Shown here piece after piece: positions 9,964 to 19,118 of a stretch of 64,000 nt of DNA. Each line of letters opens with the position of its first letter. Positions within the stretch are counted from its first letter, which is position 1. Where the stretch lies: the NCBI RefSeq assembly GCF_014204865.1, contig NZ_JACHMG010000001.1, positions 5,668,501-5,732,500 on the forward strand, written 5' to 3'. The DNA comes from Amycolatopsis jiangsuensis. Lineage in GTDB: Bacteria; Actinomycetota; Actinomycetes; Mycobacteriales; Pseudonocardiaceae. The notes beneath the pieces are model-generated. The model did no database searches and was not told the DNA's origin. It worked only from the letters and a program-made list of their open reading frames with translations. Made by a program: the position numbers and the translations under genes.

Positions 9964-11144
9964 ACTGGGTCGACGTCATCGTGCTGCTGCTCGCCCTGAT
10001 GGCGGCGGTCTCCGGCGCGTTCCAGGGCGTGATCGTGGCGCTGCCCGCGCTGGTGGGGGTCGCGCTGGGCGCGGTGGCCGGGGTCAGGATCGCGCCGTTC
10101 GTGATCGACCTGTTCGACGATCCGGTGGCGAAGGTCGCGTTCGCGTTCGCCGTGGTGGTGTTCCTGATCGTGCTGGGCGAGACGCTCGGCGTGTGGGTCG
10201 GCCGCAAGCTGCGGAGCAAGGTCAGCCCAGACCGGCTGTCCGGGATCGACAAGACGCTGGGCGCGATCGTGCAGGCCGCTGCGGTCTTCGTGGTCGCATG
10301 GCTGGTGGCCAACCCGCTCACCACGGTGTCCGCGATCCCGGGGCTGGCGAAGTCGATCAACTCCTCGACGGTGCTCGGCAAGGTCAACGACCTGATGCCG
10401 GCGCAGGCGCAGGGGCTGCCGAGCGACCTGCGCAAGCTGCTCGACGCGTCGGGCTTCCCGTCCGCCCTCGCGCCGTTCGAGAAGGCGCCCGCGGTGGACA
10501 CCCCGCCGCCGGACACCTCGCTCAACGTCTCCGCGGTCGCGCGCCGGGTGCATCCGAGCGTGGTGAAGATCCGCGGGAACGCCCCGTCGTGCTCGCGTTC
10601 GCTGGAGGGCAGCGGTTTCGTGGTCGCGCCGCAGCGCGTGATGACGAACGCGCACGTGGTCGCGGGCACCGACGAGGTCGGCATCGAGTCCACGTCGGGT
10701 GACTACCGTGCGCGGGTCGTGTACTTCGACCCCGAGGTCGACGTGGCCGTGCTGGCAGTGCCCGGCCTGTCCGCGCCGGTGCTGCCGTTCGCCTCGGAGA
10801 CCGCGAAGGCCGGCGACAACGCGGTGGTGCTCGGCTACCCGCTCGACGGGCCGTACACCTCGACAGCGGCCCGGATCCGCGGGCGCATCAACCTCCGCGG
10901 GCCGGACATCTACGACGCCAACACCGTGCAGCGCGACGTGTTCACCGTCCGCGGCTCGGTCCGCAGCGGCAACTCCGGCGGTCCGATGATCACTCCCGAC
11001 GGCGACGTGATCGGCGTGGTGTTCGGCGCGGCCGTCGAGGATCCGGACACCGGGTTCACGCTGACCGCGGAACAGGTCCGCGCGGAGGTCGACGCGGCGC
11101 CGTCACAGACGTCGAGGGTGGCCACCGGCGCCTGCGCCAGCTGA
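9960..11144 (+). CDS. marP: MarP-type membrane serine protease (acid/oxidative-stress resistance)
   Basis: A 394-residue protein with four N-terminal hydrophobic helices (CvpA-like, residues 1-120), a linker, and a chymotrypsin-like protease domain facing outward. The catalytic triad is visible: His232 (TNAHVV), Asp261 (DVAVL) and Ser339 (GNSGGP). Cys211 and the near-terminal Cys392 match the positions of the disulfide that stabilises M. tuberculosis MarP (Rv3671c). MarP is needed there for pH homeostasis. The GTG start overlaps the NUDIX stop by four bases. It ends eight bases from the convergent EphE-like gene. Confidence 0.93.
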   Translation: MNWVDVIVLLLALMAAVSGAFQGVIVALPALVGVALGAVAGVRIAPFVIDLFDDPVAKVAFAFAVVVFLIVLGETLGVWVGRKLRSKVSPDRLSGIDKTLGAIVQAAAVFVVAWLVANPLTTVSAIPGLAKSINSSTVLGKVNDLMPAQAQGLPSDLRKLLDASGFPSALAPFEKAPAVDTPPPDTSLNVSAVARRVHPSVVKIRGNAPSCSRSLEGSGFVVAPQRVMTNAHVVAGTDEVGIESTSGDYRARVVYFDPEVDVAVLAVPGLSAPVLPFASETAKAGDNAVVLGYPLDGPYTSTAARIRGRINLRGPDIYDANTVQRDVFTVRGSVRSGNSGGPMITPDGDVIGVVFGAAVEDPDTGFTLTAEQVRAEVDAAPSQTSRVATGACAS

Positions 11145-11151
11145 TCCGGGT

Positions 11152-12087
11152 TCAGCGGACGAAGTCGAGCAAGGACTCCGTGACGCGGTCCGGGGCTTCC
11201 AGGTGGGGGAAGTGCCCGATGTCCGGCCAGATCCGCGGTTCGCCGTGCGGGCCGGCCCAGTGCACCGAAGCCCGCGCGGTGTCGGCAAGGATGCAGGTGT
11301 CCTCGGTGCCGTGCAGTTGCAGCACCGGGGCGCTCACCCGGCGGCCGACCGCCTCGGTGAACCGGCGGCCGTCGCCGCGGAACTGGGCGCGGAAGGCCCA
11401 GCGGTAGTACTCCAGCGCGGAATGCGCGACCCCCGGGACCAGCATTGCCTGCCGGAATGCGGGCAGGGCCTCGGTGAACTCCCGCGTCGAGCGCCAGCGT
11501 TCGCCCGACCAGGCGGAAAACAGCGTCTCGACAGCCGCAGCGCCGTCCCGGACCAGCCATTTCTCCGGCGCCATCGGGACCTGGAACCGGAACAGGTGCC
11601 CGGTCGCCCGCGCTTGGCCGCGAGAGACCCGCCAGGCCGAGCGCTTCACCGCCGACTTCAGCGCCAGTGGATGCGCACCGCCCACGGACGTCACCGTCGC
11701 CACGAGCCGCGGGTGCAGTGCGGCGACGGTCCACGCGAGCATGCCGCCCCAGGCGTGCCCGACGAGGTGTGCCTGGCGCGCGCCGAGCGCTTTGATCAGG
11801 CCCCCGACGTCACCGGCGAGCGTCCACGCGTCGTAACCACGCGGCGGCTTGTCCGAGTCGCCGTAGCCCCGAAGGTCCACCGCGACCGCGCGGAAGCCCG
11901 CTTCGGCCAGCGCGGGCAACTGGTGGTGCCAGGCCCACCAGTACTCGGCGAAGCCGTGCAGGAACAGCACCAGCGGGCCCTCGCCGCATTCCGCGACGTG
12001 CAGCCGGATGCCGTTGGCGGAGACGTCACGGTGCGTCCACGGACCGTCGGCCCGCACGATCGACGGATCGGGCGTCAGCTCCAGCAC
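11152..12087 (-). CDS. Alpha/beta-hydrolase, epoxide-hydrolase-like (EphE-like)
   Basis: A 311-residue alpha/beta-hydrolase. The oxyanion-hole motif is LFLHGFAEYWWAW (about residues 46-58), and the C-terminal base is in DIGHFPHLEAP near residue 297. The nucleophile elbow reads VGHAWGG, with Ala (codon GCC) where epoxide hydrolases have Asp, so classical epoxide hydrolase chemistry is doubtful. An acid/D residue occurs in LHGTEDTCI. The location beside marP equals that of ephE (Rv3670). The start codon is GTG at 12087. Cytoplasmic or membrane-associated; substrate unknown. Confidence 0.8.
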   Translation of the reverse strand: MLELTPDPSIVRADGPWTHRDVSANGIRLHVAECGEGPLVLFLHGFAEYWWAWHHQLPALAEAGFRAVAVDLRGYGDSDKPPRGYDAWTLAGDVGGLIKALGARQAHLVGHAWGGMLAWTVAALHPRLVATVTSVGGAHPLALKSAVKRSAWRVSRGQARATGHLFRFQVPMAPEKWLVRDGAAAVETLFSAWSGERWRSTREFTEALPAFRQAMLVPGVAHSALEYYRWAFRAQFRGDGRRFTEAVGRRVSAPVLQLHGTEDTCILADTARASVHWAGPHGEPRIWPDIGHFPHLEAPDRVTESLLDFVR

Positions 12088-12118
12088 CTGCTCCGCCTCG
12101 CCTTGTGCGGGACCGGGG

Positions 12119-12616
12119 TCAGTCCTGGGCGACCGGCAGGTCGTCCTCGGCGGCCTTGCGCGGTTTGAGCGCCGCGGCGGTCTCCTTGACGCTGCCGATG
12201 GTGCGCTCCGGCGCGCGCAGCTTCTTCACCTTGCGCCAGCCGAGGAACGCGGTCACCGCCGTGGTCACCAGCATCAGGCCGAACACGGTGAGGAACGCCG
12301 GCCAGCGGATGCCCCACCAGTCGGACAGGATCTCCGCGACGAACAGGAACAGGAAGTACGAGCTGTACAGCGCCACGGCGAGGGCGATCAGGAAGAAGAC
12401 GGCGCCCTTCAGCGCCTTCTTCACCTCGGCGACCAGCTCCGATTTCGCCAGCTCCACCTCGGCCCGGACCAGCGTGGACAGATGCTGGGTGGCGTCGCCG
12501 ACGAGCCGGCCGAGGGACTGTTCGCTCGCCGCGGCCTCCTCGTCGCTGGACAGGGGCAGGTACGGCACGGCCCCCACGCCGTCGGGGCCGGTGCGCTCGT
12601 GTTTGGGGCTGCTCAC
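12119..12616 (-). CDS. Phage-holin-superfamily membrane protein (actinobacterial, Rv3669-like)
   Basis: A 165-residue protein with a long N-terminal amphipathic helix (SLGRLVGDATQHLSTLVRAE, where holin-X proteins have the same layout) and two hydrophobic segments around residues 80-105 and 112-135, followed by a charged tail. This is the layout of the 'phage holin family' proteins found next to ephE/marP in actinobacteria; it is not evidence for a phage. GTG at 12616 is preferred over an upstream start. It is 31 bp downstream-side of the EphE-like gene on the same strand and 59 bp from nhaA. Function unknown. Confidence 0.7.
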   Translation of the reverse strand: MSSPKHERTGPDGVGAVPYLPLSSDEEAAASEQSLGRLVGDATQHLSTLVRAEVELAKSELVAEVKKALKGAVFFLIALAVALYSSYFLFLFVAEILSDWWGIRWPAFLTVFGLMLVTTAVTAFLGWRKVKKLRAPERTIGSVKETAAALKPRKAAEDDLPVAQD

Positions 12617-12675
12617 CGGGTCATCGTGCCACGTGGTCGTCCCCCGGGCGCGGCGGACCGGCGGGAGTGTCGTGA

Positions 12676-13863
12676 TCAACCTGCCCCGGCGTGTGCGCGG
12701 CTGCGTCGTACGAGCAGCGCGGCCGCGCCCAGCGAGGCCACCGCGGACGCGATCAGCACGGCTGCCTTCGCCAGCTCACTCGTGTCTCCCGGCAGCGCGA
12801 GCTCGGCGATCAGCAGGCTCACCGTGAACCCGACTCCGCCGAGCATCGCCAGCGCGCTCAGGTCACGCCAGCCCATGCCGCGTGGCTTTTCGGCCACTCG
12901 CAGCCGCACCGCCAGCATGCTCGCGCCGAGGATGCCCACGAACTTCCCGGCGACCAGTCCGAACAGGACGGCCAGCGGCAACGCCGTGGTGAACACCTGC
13001 GTCAGCGCGTCGCCGTTCACCGAGATACCCGCGGCGAACAGGGCGAACACCGGCACCGCGACCGCGGCCGACCACGGCTGCAGCCGGTGCTCCAGCCGTA
13101 CTGCCGGGGCCTCGTCCTCGCCCTCGTCCGGGCGCACGCGGGTGAGCAGGCCGAGCAGGACCCCGGCGATCGTGGCGTGCACTCCGGCCGAGTGCACCGC
13201 GACCCAGGTGACCAGCGCGAGTGGCACGTACAGCCAAGGCGTGCGAACACGCTTGTGCTGGAGGAACGCGTACAGCGCGAGGGCGAGCACGGCGACGCCG
13301 GCCGCGACGAGGTCGAACCCGCTGGTGAAGACGATGGCGATGATCAGGATGGCGCCGAGGTCGTCCACCACGGCCAGGGAAAGCAGGAACACCCGGGCGC
13401 TGCTCGGCAGGTTCGACGCGGTCAGCGCGAGCACCCCGAGCGCGAACGCGATGTCGGTGGCCACCGGGATGGCCCAGGCCCGGTCGATGCCCGGCGTCCC
13501 CCAGCCGACCGCGAGCGCGACCAGCGCGGGCACGAGCATGCCGCCCACCGCGGCGATCACCGGCAGCACCGCCTGCTTGACCCGGGACAGCTCGCCCACC
13601 ACGAGCTCTCGCTTCAGCTCCAGCCCGGCCACGAAGAAGAACAACGCGAGCAGCCCGTCCTTGGCCCAGTCCCCGACCGTCAGATCCAGATGCAGGAACT
13701 GCGGGCCGAGCCGGAAGTCGCGGATCGTCTCGTAGACCCCGCTCAGCGGGGAATTCGCCCAGATCAACGCCACCGCGGTGGCGGCGAGCAGAATCAGCCC
13801 ACCGGTGGTCTCGATGCGCAGATAACGGGTGAACTCGGCGACGGCACGGCGCGGAGCGATCAC
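12676..13863 (-). CDS. nhaA: Na+/H+ antiporter NhaA
   Basis: A 395-residue integral membrane antiporter with about twelve helices. The ion-binding region is recognised by PVATDIAFALGV (equivalent of Asp133) and SLAVVDDLGAI (equivalents of Asp163 and Asp164 of E. coli). FFFVAGLELKRELVVGEL is another strong family signature. It exchanges external protons for cytoplasmic Na+. The start is GTG at 13863 with TGGAGG at good distance; a longer frame upstream is not supported. Divergent from the POT transporter gene, with about 200 bp between. Confidence 0.95.
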   Translation of the reverse strand: MIAPRRAVAEFTRYLRIETTGGLILLAATAVALIWANSPLSGVYETIRDFRLGPQFLHLDLTVGDWAKDGLLALFFFVAGLELKRELVVGELSRVKQAVLPVIAAVGGMLVPALVALAVGWGTPGIDRAWAIPVATDIAFALGVLALTASNLPSSARVFLLSLAVVDDLGAILIIAIVFTSGFDLVAAGVAVLALALYAFLQHKRVRTPWLYVPLALVTWVAVHSAGVHATIAGVLLGLLTRVRPDEGEDEAPAVRLEHRLQPWSAAVAVPVFALFAAGISVNGDALTQVFTTALPLAVLFGLVAGKFVGILGASMLAVRLRVAEKPRGMGWRDLSALAMLGGVGFTVSLLIAELALPGDTSELAKAAVLIASAVASLGAAALLVRRSRAHAGAG

Positions 13864-14067
13864 GGGCAGACCTCCAGGGCGGACGAGGCGAAACTGTCGC
13901 CGACCAGGCTTCCCGGCACTCCGTCATCAAGTCTAACGTCCGGCGCCGCCGGTCGCCCGCGGTTGTCACCCATCCCATACCGACGCCGGTTTCTCGTTCA
14001 CCTGTTCGCCTTCTAGCATGCGAACTCAGCACGACAACGTTGTCCCAGAGCAAGGAACGAGACAGTT

Positions 14068-15525
14068 GTGAGTACCTCTACCGAGGTCCAGCAGGACACG
14101 AGGTTCTTCGGGCACCCACGAGGACTGGCGAACCTCTTCGGCGTGGAGATGTGGGAGCGCTTCTCCTTCTACGGGATGCAGGGCATCCTCGCCATCTACC
14201 TCTACTACACGGCCGACCAGGGCGGCCTCGGCGTCGACCAGAGTTCCGCGCTCGGCATCGTGGGCGCCTACGGCGGCACGGTCTACCTCGCCACCGTGGT
14301 CGGCGCCTGGATCGCCGACCGGCTGCTGGGTTCGGAACGCACGCTGTTCTACAGCGCGATCATCGTCATGATCGGCCACATCGCGCTGGCTCTGCTGCCG
14401 GGCATGACCGGGGTCGGTGTGGGCCTGGCCTGCGTGGCGCTCGGGTCCGGTGGCCTCAAGGGCAACGCGACGTCGGTGGTCGGCACGCTCTACGCCGAGG
14501 GCGACGAGCGGCGGGACGCCGGCTTCACGCTCTTCTACATGGGCGTCAACATCGGCGGGTTCATCGGCCCGCTGCTGACCGGGCTCGCCCAGCAGAACCT
14601 GGGCTTCCACTTCGGCTTCGGCCTCGCCGCGATCGGCATGGCGCTCGGCCTGATCCAGTACACGCTCGGCCGCAAGAACCTCGGCGACAAGGCCTCCGAG
14701 GTGCCGAACCCGCTGCCCTCCTCGCAGCGGTGGGTTCCGGTCGTGGTCGGCGTGGTGATCATCGCGGCGATTGTGGCGATGATCCTGTCCGGCGTGATCA
14801 CCCCGGACAACCTCGCCGACGTCGTGGTCTACGTCGTGATCGCGATCTCGGTGGTGTACTTCGTGGTCATCCTGACCAGCCGGAAGATCACCTCGGAGGA
14901 ACGCAGCCGGGTGCTCTCGTTCATCCCGATGTACATCGCCAGCGCCGCGTTCTTCTCGCTGTACCAGCAGCAGTCGACGGTCGTCGCGGCCTACAGCGAC
15001 CAGCGGCTGGACCGGAACCTGTTCGGCTGGGAGATGCCGGTTTCCTGGGTCAACTCGATCAACCCGGTGTTCATCATCGTGTTCGCCCCGATCATCGCGG
15101 CGATCTGGACGAAACTGGGTCCGAAGCAGCCGTCCACGCCGATGAAGTTCGTGCTCGGCACGGTGCTGATGGGCTGCGCCTTCCTGCTGTTCCTGCCGAT
15201 GACCGGAACCGGGGAGAACGGCAGCCCGCTGATCGCGCTGGTCGGCATCCTGTTCGTGTTCACCATCGCCGAGCTGATGCTTTCACCGGTCGGGCTGTCG
15301 CTGTCCACGAAGCTCGCGCCGAAGTCGTTCCGCACCCAGATGGTGGCGCTGAACTTCCTGTCGGTGTCACTGGGCACGGCGATGTCCGGCAAGCTCGCCG
15401 AGTCCTACGACGTGCACGACGAAACGCCGTACTTCAGCATCATCGGCGGTGTGGCGATCGCGGTCGGGCTGCTGCTGTTCGCCTTCATCCCGCTGGTCCG
15501 GAAGCTGATGAAAGGTGTGCACTGA
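14068..15525 (+). CDS. POT/PTR-family proton-coupled peptide transporter
   Basis: A 485-residue inner-membrane transporter. The first helix has the POT signature E-x-x-E-R-F-x-x-Y-G in EMWERFSFYGMQGILAIYLY, and the loop after helix 2 has GAWIADRLLGSERTLF. About fourteen hydrophobic segments are present. It imports di- and tripeptides with protons. The start is GTG with AAGGAACGAG upstream. A perfect 12-bp palindrome GACAACGTTGTC (14033-14044) lies in the leader, 23 bp before the start. Its stop is immediately adjacent to the stop of the convergent VIT-family gene. Confidence 0.93.
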   Translation: MSTSTEVQQDTRFFGHPRGLANLFGVEMWERFSFYGMQGILAIYLYYTADQGGLGVDQSSALGIVGAYGGTVYLATVVGAWIADRLLGSERTLFYSAIIVMIGHIALALLPGMTGVGVGLACVALGSGGLKGNATSVVGTLYAEGDERRDAGFTLFYMGVNIGGFIGPLLTGLAQQNLGFHFGFGLAAIGMALGLIQYTLGRKNLGDKASEVPNPLPSSQRWVPVVVGVVIIAAIVAMILSGVITPDNLADVVVYVVIAISVVYFVVILTSRKITSEERSRVLSFIPMYIASAAFFSLYQQQSTVVAAYSDQRLDRNLFGWEMPVSWVNSINPVFIIVFAPIIAAIWTKLGPKQPSTPMKFVLGTVLMGCAFLLFLPMTGTGENGSPLIALVGILFVFTIAELMLSPVGLSLSTKLAPKSFRTQMVALNFLSVSLGTAMSGKLAESYDVHDETPYFSIIGGVAIAVGLLLFAFIPLVRKLMKGVH

Positions 15526-16248
15526 CTAGCCGACGGTGGTGCCGAAAAGCACCCCGACGAAGTAAGTGACGAGCATGGTGAGGGCACCGACGCCCACGTT
15601 GCGGACGATCGCGCGCCCCACCTGCGCGTTGCCCAGCCGCGCGCTGAGGAACCCGGTCAGCGTCAGGCCCACGACCACGGCGAGCGCGCAGGCCCAGACG
15701 CGGACGCCGACGGCGGTCCAGGCAATCGAGAGCAACGGCAAAAGCGCGCCGACGGAGAACGCCAGCAAGGAGGCCCAGGCGGCCTGCCACGGGCTGGTCA
15801 GGTTGTCCGGGTCGATGCCCAGCTCGGCCTCGGCGTGCGCCTGCAGTGCGTCCTTGCGGGTCAGCTCCCGCGCGACCTGGTCCGCGAGCCCGGGGGAAAG
15901 CCCCTTGTTCTGGTAGATCTGCGAAAGTTCGCGTTCCTCCGCCTCGGGCATGGTTTTCAGCTCGTGCTTCTCCAGCCGGAGCAGGGCGCGTTCGGTGTCC
16001 CGCTGGGTGCTCACGCTCACGTATTCCCCGCCGGCCATGGAAAACGCTCCGGCGACCAGTCCGGCAATTCCGGCGGTGAGGATCGCGGTGTTGTCCGTGG
16101 TCGCGCCCGCGACCCCGACCACGATGCCGGCCACGGACACGATTCCGTCGTTCGCGCCGAGAACCCCGGCGCGCAACCAGTTCAGCCTGCCGCCGAGGTC
16201 CTCGTGTGGTTCGTGCTCGTGCTCGAGTGGCGCTCGCGTTTCGGTCAC
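15526..16248 (-). CDS. VIT1/CCC1-family metal (Fe/Mn) transporter
   Basis: A 240-residue membrane protein. LRAGVLGANDGIVSVAGIVV (about residues 25-44) is the diagnostic VIT1/CCC1 first-helix motif, followed by GEYVSVSTQRD, a Glu-rich cytoplasmic domain (residues 85-150, the metal-binding region) and three C-terminal helices. These proteins move Fe2+ or Mn2+ out of the cytoplasm. The start codon is GTG. A sequence matching 13 of 19 positions of the DtxR/IdeR consensus lies at 16307-16325 upstream, so iron control is possible. It has no partner genes. Confidence 0.9.
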   Translation of the reverse strand: MTETRAPLEHEHEPHEDLGGRLNWLRAGVLGANDGIVSVAGIVVGVAGATTDNTAILTAGIAGLVAGAFSMAGGEYVSVSTQRDTERALLRLEKHELKTMPEAEERELSQIYQNKGLSPGLADQVARELTRKDALQAHAEAELGIDPDNLTSPWQAAWASLLAFSVGALLPLLSIAWTAVGVRVWACALAVVVGLTLTGFLSARLGNAQVGRAIVRNVGVGALTMLVTYFVGVLFGTTVG

Positions 16249-16306
16249 GATTCTCAGTCAAGCACGAAAATTGTTTCCACGCGATATGTTTCCGCCCGCG
16301 ATAAAT

Positions 16307-16325
16307 TGAAGAAAGGCAAACCTCA
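16307..16325. promoter_or_regulatory. Weak IdeR/DtxR-like box upstream of the VIT-family gene
   Basis: The 19-mer beginning TGAAGAAAGGCAAACCTC agrees with the IdeR consensus at 13 of 19 positions, mainly in the right half (GGC-AACCT). It lies 59 bp upstream of the metal-transporter start. Two half-sites degenerate enough that this is only a candidate. Confidence 0.3.
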
Positions 16326-16357
16326 ATAAGGCTAGGGTTCCCTTTCTGGCGGGAAAA

Positions 16358-16393
16358 GAAAACACCCGGCGGTGGTGACCGCCGGGTGTTTTC
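16358..16393. terminator. Strong bidirectional terminator
   Basis: A perfect 16-bp stem from GAAAACACCCGGCGGT (16358-16373) to its complement at 16378-16393 encloses a 4-nt loop. The A-run and T-run on the two arms make U-tracts in both directions. It lies 16 bp beyond the stop of the AT-hook-like protein gene. Confidence 0.88.
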
Positions 16394-16408
16394 GTGGAGG
16401 ACTGTGGC

Positions 16409-16900
16409 TCAGACGTCCAGCTCGGCCAGGGCCGCCTTGGCGGCTTCGAGTTCGGCCTCCAGCTGGGCGACCTTCGCCGCCTGTGCCTCGCGGGCGGCGT
16501 TGATGACCTCGTCGATCGGGCCGGACAGGTCCTCGTGCAGCTCCTTCGCCGCTCGCGACACCGCGGCGGCCGGGATTTCCAGGCCCTTCGCGACCCACTT
16601 GCTGCCGTTCTTCAGCTCGGCCTGCCACTCGCCGTCGGCGGTGCCGGTGACGGTGAGCGTGAGCTCCACGGTGCGGGTCTTCTTGGCCGACGACGGCGTG
16701 GCCTTCGGCCTGCCGCGCTTCGGCTTGGGGGATTCGGCGACCGGCGGGGTGGCCTCGCCGCCCTCGGGTGTGCCGGTGGAGTCCTGCCCCGCGGGCGACG
16801 CCGCTGCGGCCGGCTCAGTGGCCTCCGGTGCCTCGGCGGCCGGTGACTCCGCCGCCTCGGCCACGGCGTTCTCGTCGTGCGTCACGGCTTCCACGGACAT
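16409..16900 (-). CDS. Ala/Pro/Glu-rich protein with an AT-hook-like motif
   Basis: A 163-residue protein. Residues 1-58 are low-complexity and acidic; then comes PKPKRGRPKATP (about 58-69), whose GRP core flanked by basic residues is an AT-hook-like minor-groove motif; residues 73-115 form a beta-strand-rich segment (TVELTLTVTG); residues 115-163 are predicted helical coiled coil with a regular AQLEAELEAAKAALAEL pattern. The ATG at 16900 has AAGGAG upstream and is preferred to an earlier ATG. I do not recognise a characterised family. A nucleoid- or DNA-associated role is an inference from the AT-hook-like motif. Confidence 0.75.
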   Translation of the reverse strand: MSVEAVTHDENAVAEAAESPAAEAPEATEPAAAASPAGQDSTGTPEGGEATPPVAESPKPKRGRPKATPSSAKKTRTVELTLTVTGTADGEWQAELKNGSKWVAKGLEIPAAAVSRAAKELHEDLSGPIDEVINAAREAQAAKVAQLEAELEAAKAALAELDV

Positions 16901-16988
16901 TCGTGTCGTCTCCTTGCCCGGATCTTGGGTGGGTACGCGGGCATCGTAGAACATGCGTTCGATGTTCGCGCACTGGGGTGAGGACGGA

Positions 16989-17020
16989 GAAGGGGCGCTC
17001 CCGGCCGGGAGCGCCCCTTC
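16989..17020. terminator. Terminator downstream of acs
   Basis: Bases 16990-17019 form a perfect 30-bp palindrome whose left arm is AAGGGGCGCTCCCGG; the flanking G16989 and C17020 also pair. It starts 20 bp beyond the stop of the acetyl-CoA synthetase gene. Confidence 0.8.
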
Positions 17021-17039
17021 CCTCGCGGAGGTGAATCTA

Positions 17040-19019
17040 CTACTCCTCCTTGCCCGAGTTCAGGCCCGAGGAGATGAGGTCCATGACCGAGGAGTCGGCG
17101 AGCGTGGTGACGTCGCCGATGGCGCGGTTCTCGGCGACGTCTCGCAGGAGGCGGCGCATGATCTTGCCGGAGCGGGTCTTCGGCAGCTCGGGCACGACCA
17201 TGATCTGGCGGGGTTTGGCGATCGGGCCGATTTCCTTGGCGACGTGGTTGCGGAGCTCCTGCACGGCGTTATCGCCCTGGTCGGTGGCGCTGCCGCGCAG
17301 GATGACGAACGCGACGATGCCCTGTCCGGTGGTGGGGTCGGTGGCGCCGACGACGGCGGCCTCGGCGACCGTCGGATGCGAAACGAGGGCGGATTCGACC
17401 TCCGTGGTGGAGATGCGGTGCCCGGACACGTTCATCACGTCGTCCACGCGGCCCAGCAGCCAGACGTCGCCGTCGGCGTCGTACTTCGCGCCGTCGCCGG
17501 CGAAGTAGAAGCCCTGGTCGGCGAAGCGGGACCAGTAGGTCTCGCGATAGCGCTCGTCATCGCCCCACACCCCGCGCAGCATCGAGGGCCACGGCTTGTC
17601 CAGCACGAGGTATCCGCCGCCACCGGCGGGTACCTCCACCCCCTGGTCGTCGACGACCTTCGCCGAGATCCCGGGAAGGGCGCGTTGCGCGGAGCCGGGT
17701 TTGGTGGCGGTGACCCCGGGCAGCGGGGAGATCATGATCGCGCCGGTCTCGGTCTGCCACCAGGTGTCCACGATCGGAGTCTTCCCGGCGCCGATGGTGT
17801 CGCGGTACCAGATCCAGGCCTCCGGGTTGATCGGCTCACCCACCGACCCCAGCACCCGCAGCGACGACAGGTCGTAGCGTGCCGGGATGTCGGCGCCCCA
17901 CTTCATGAACGTGCGGATCAGCGTCGGTGCGGTGTAGTAGATCGACACCTTGTGCTGCTGGATGATCTCCCAGTGCCGGCCCTCGTGCGGGGTGTTCGGG
18001 GTGCCCTCGTACACGACCTGGGTGACCCGGTTGGCCAGCGGCCCGTACACGATGTACGAGTGCCCGGTGATCCAGCCGATGTCGGCGGTGCACCAGTACA
18101 CGTCCTCGCCCGGCTTGTGGTCGAACACCGTGTGGTGGGTGTAGGCGACCTGGGTCAGGTACCCGCCCGAGGTGTGCAGGATGCCCTTCGGCCGCCCGGT
18201 CGTGCCCGAGGTGTAGAGGATGAACAGCGGGTGCTCGCTGTCGAACGCCTCCGGCGTGTGCTCAGCCGGCTGGGCCTCGACCAGCTCGTGCCACCACACG
18301 TCCCGGCCGTCGGTCCACGGCACCTCGCCCTCGAGGTCGTCACCGGTCCGGGCGACGACGATGACCTTCTCGACCGTCTGCGCGCCCTCGAGCGCCTCGT
18401 CCACGTTGGCCTTCATCGGCGCGGCCTTCCCGCGCCGGTACTGGCCATCGGAGGTGATCACGACCTTCGCCGCCGCGTCGTCCACCCGCGCCCGCAACGC
18501 CGTCGGGGAGAAGCCGCCGAAGACCACGCTGTGCAGCGCGCCGATCCGGGCGCACGCCAGCATCGCCACGATCGCCTCGGGCACCATCTGCAGCTGGATC
18601 GCCACGACGTCACCCGCCACGACCCCGAGCGAGGTCAGCGCGTTCGCCGCCTTCGACACCTCGTCCTTCAGCTGCGCGTAGGTGATGTCGCGGGTGTCGC
18701 CGGGCTCGCCGATCCAGTGGATCGCGACCTGCTGCCCGTGCCCGGACTCCACGTGCCGGTCGACGCAGTTGTAGGCGACGTTCAGCTTCCCGCCGACGAA
18801 CCATTTCGCGAACGGTGCATTGGTCCAGTCCAGTACCTGGGTCCACTCGGTGTCCCACGTCAGCCGCCGGGCCTGCTCGGCCCAGAACTGCTCCCGGTCC
18901 GCGTCCGCCGTGGCATACAGCTCGGCCTTCGCGTTGGCCTGACCAGCGAACTGCTCACTCGGCGGAAAAGTACGGCTCTCGGTGAGCAGATTGTCCAACG
19001 CTGGGGACTGCTCGGTCAT
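17040..19019 (-). CDS. acs: Acetyl-CoA synthetase
   Basis: A 659-residue AMP-forming enzyme, normal length for Acs. It activates acetate to acetyl-AMP and transfers it to CoA. Motifs: [11 protein letters not shown] (AMP-binding P-loop, near residue 270), DTWWQTETG (adenine/acetate pocket), [13 protein letters not shown], and the C-terminal [14 protein letters not shown] with the lysine that is acetylated to switch the enzyme off. It is monocistronic: own promoter, own terminator. AGGAGG lies just upstream of the ATG. It is syntenic with Rv3667. Confidence 0.97.
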   Translation of the reverse strand: MTEQSPALDNLLTESRTFPPSEQFAGQANAKAELYATADADREQFWAEQARRLTWDTEWTQVLDWTNAPFAKWFVGGKLNVAYNCVDRHVESGHGQQVAIHWIGEPGDTRDITYAQLKDEVSKAANALTSLGVVAGDVVAIQLQMVPEAIVAMLACARIGALHSVVFGGFSPTALRARVDDAAAKVVITSDGQYRRGKAAPMKANVDEALEGAQTVEKVIVVARTGDDLEGEVPWTDGRDVWWHELVEAQPAEHTPEAFDSEHPLFILYTSGTTGRPKGILHTSGGYLTQVAYTHHTVFDHKPGEDVYWCTADIGWITGHSYIVYGPLANRVTQVVYEGTPNTPHEGRHWEIIQQHKVSIYYTAPTLIRTFMKWGADIPARYDLSSLRVLGSVGEPINPEAWIWYRDTIGAGKTPIVDTWWQTETGAIMISPLPGVTATKPGSAQRALPGISAKVVDDQGVEVPAGGGGYLVLDKPWPSMLRGVWGDDERYRETYWSRFADQGFYFAGDGAKYDADGDVWLLGRVDDVMNVSGHRISTTEVESALVSHPTVAEAAVVGATDPTTGQGIVAFVILRGSATDQGDNAVQELRNHVAKEIGPIAKPRQIMVVPELPKTRSGKIMRRLLRDVAENRAIGDVTTLADSSVMDLISSGLNSGKEE

Positions 19020-19059
19020 GATGCAAGGCCTCCTGTAGTGCGAACCCGCGGCTCACGGC

Positions 19060-19089
19060 ACGCTAGCGACGTTAGTCCGCCCACGACAA
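19060..19089 (-). promoter_or_regulatory. Sigma-A-like promoter for acs
   Basis: On the minus strand TTGTCG (19089-19084) and TAGCGT (19065-19060) are separated by 18 bp, about 40 bp upstream of the acs ATG. The match is good for an actinobacterial housekeeping promoter. Confidence 0.5.
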
Positions 19090-19118
19090 GGTTGCAGCCG
19101 CGTTGCACCCCACGCGCG

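Noticed and set aside
12119..12616. Prophage remnant because of the holin-like call.
   Set aside because: No other phage gene is near, and this protein sits in a conserved chromosomal order beside ephE/marP.
14033..14044. Palindrome GACAACGTTGTC as a specific operator for the peptide transporter.
   Set aside because: A 12-bp palindrome without a regulator or second copy is weak; noted in the gene entry only.
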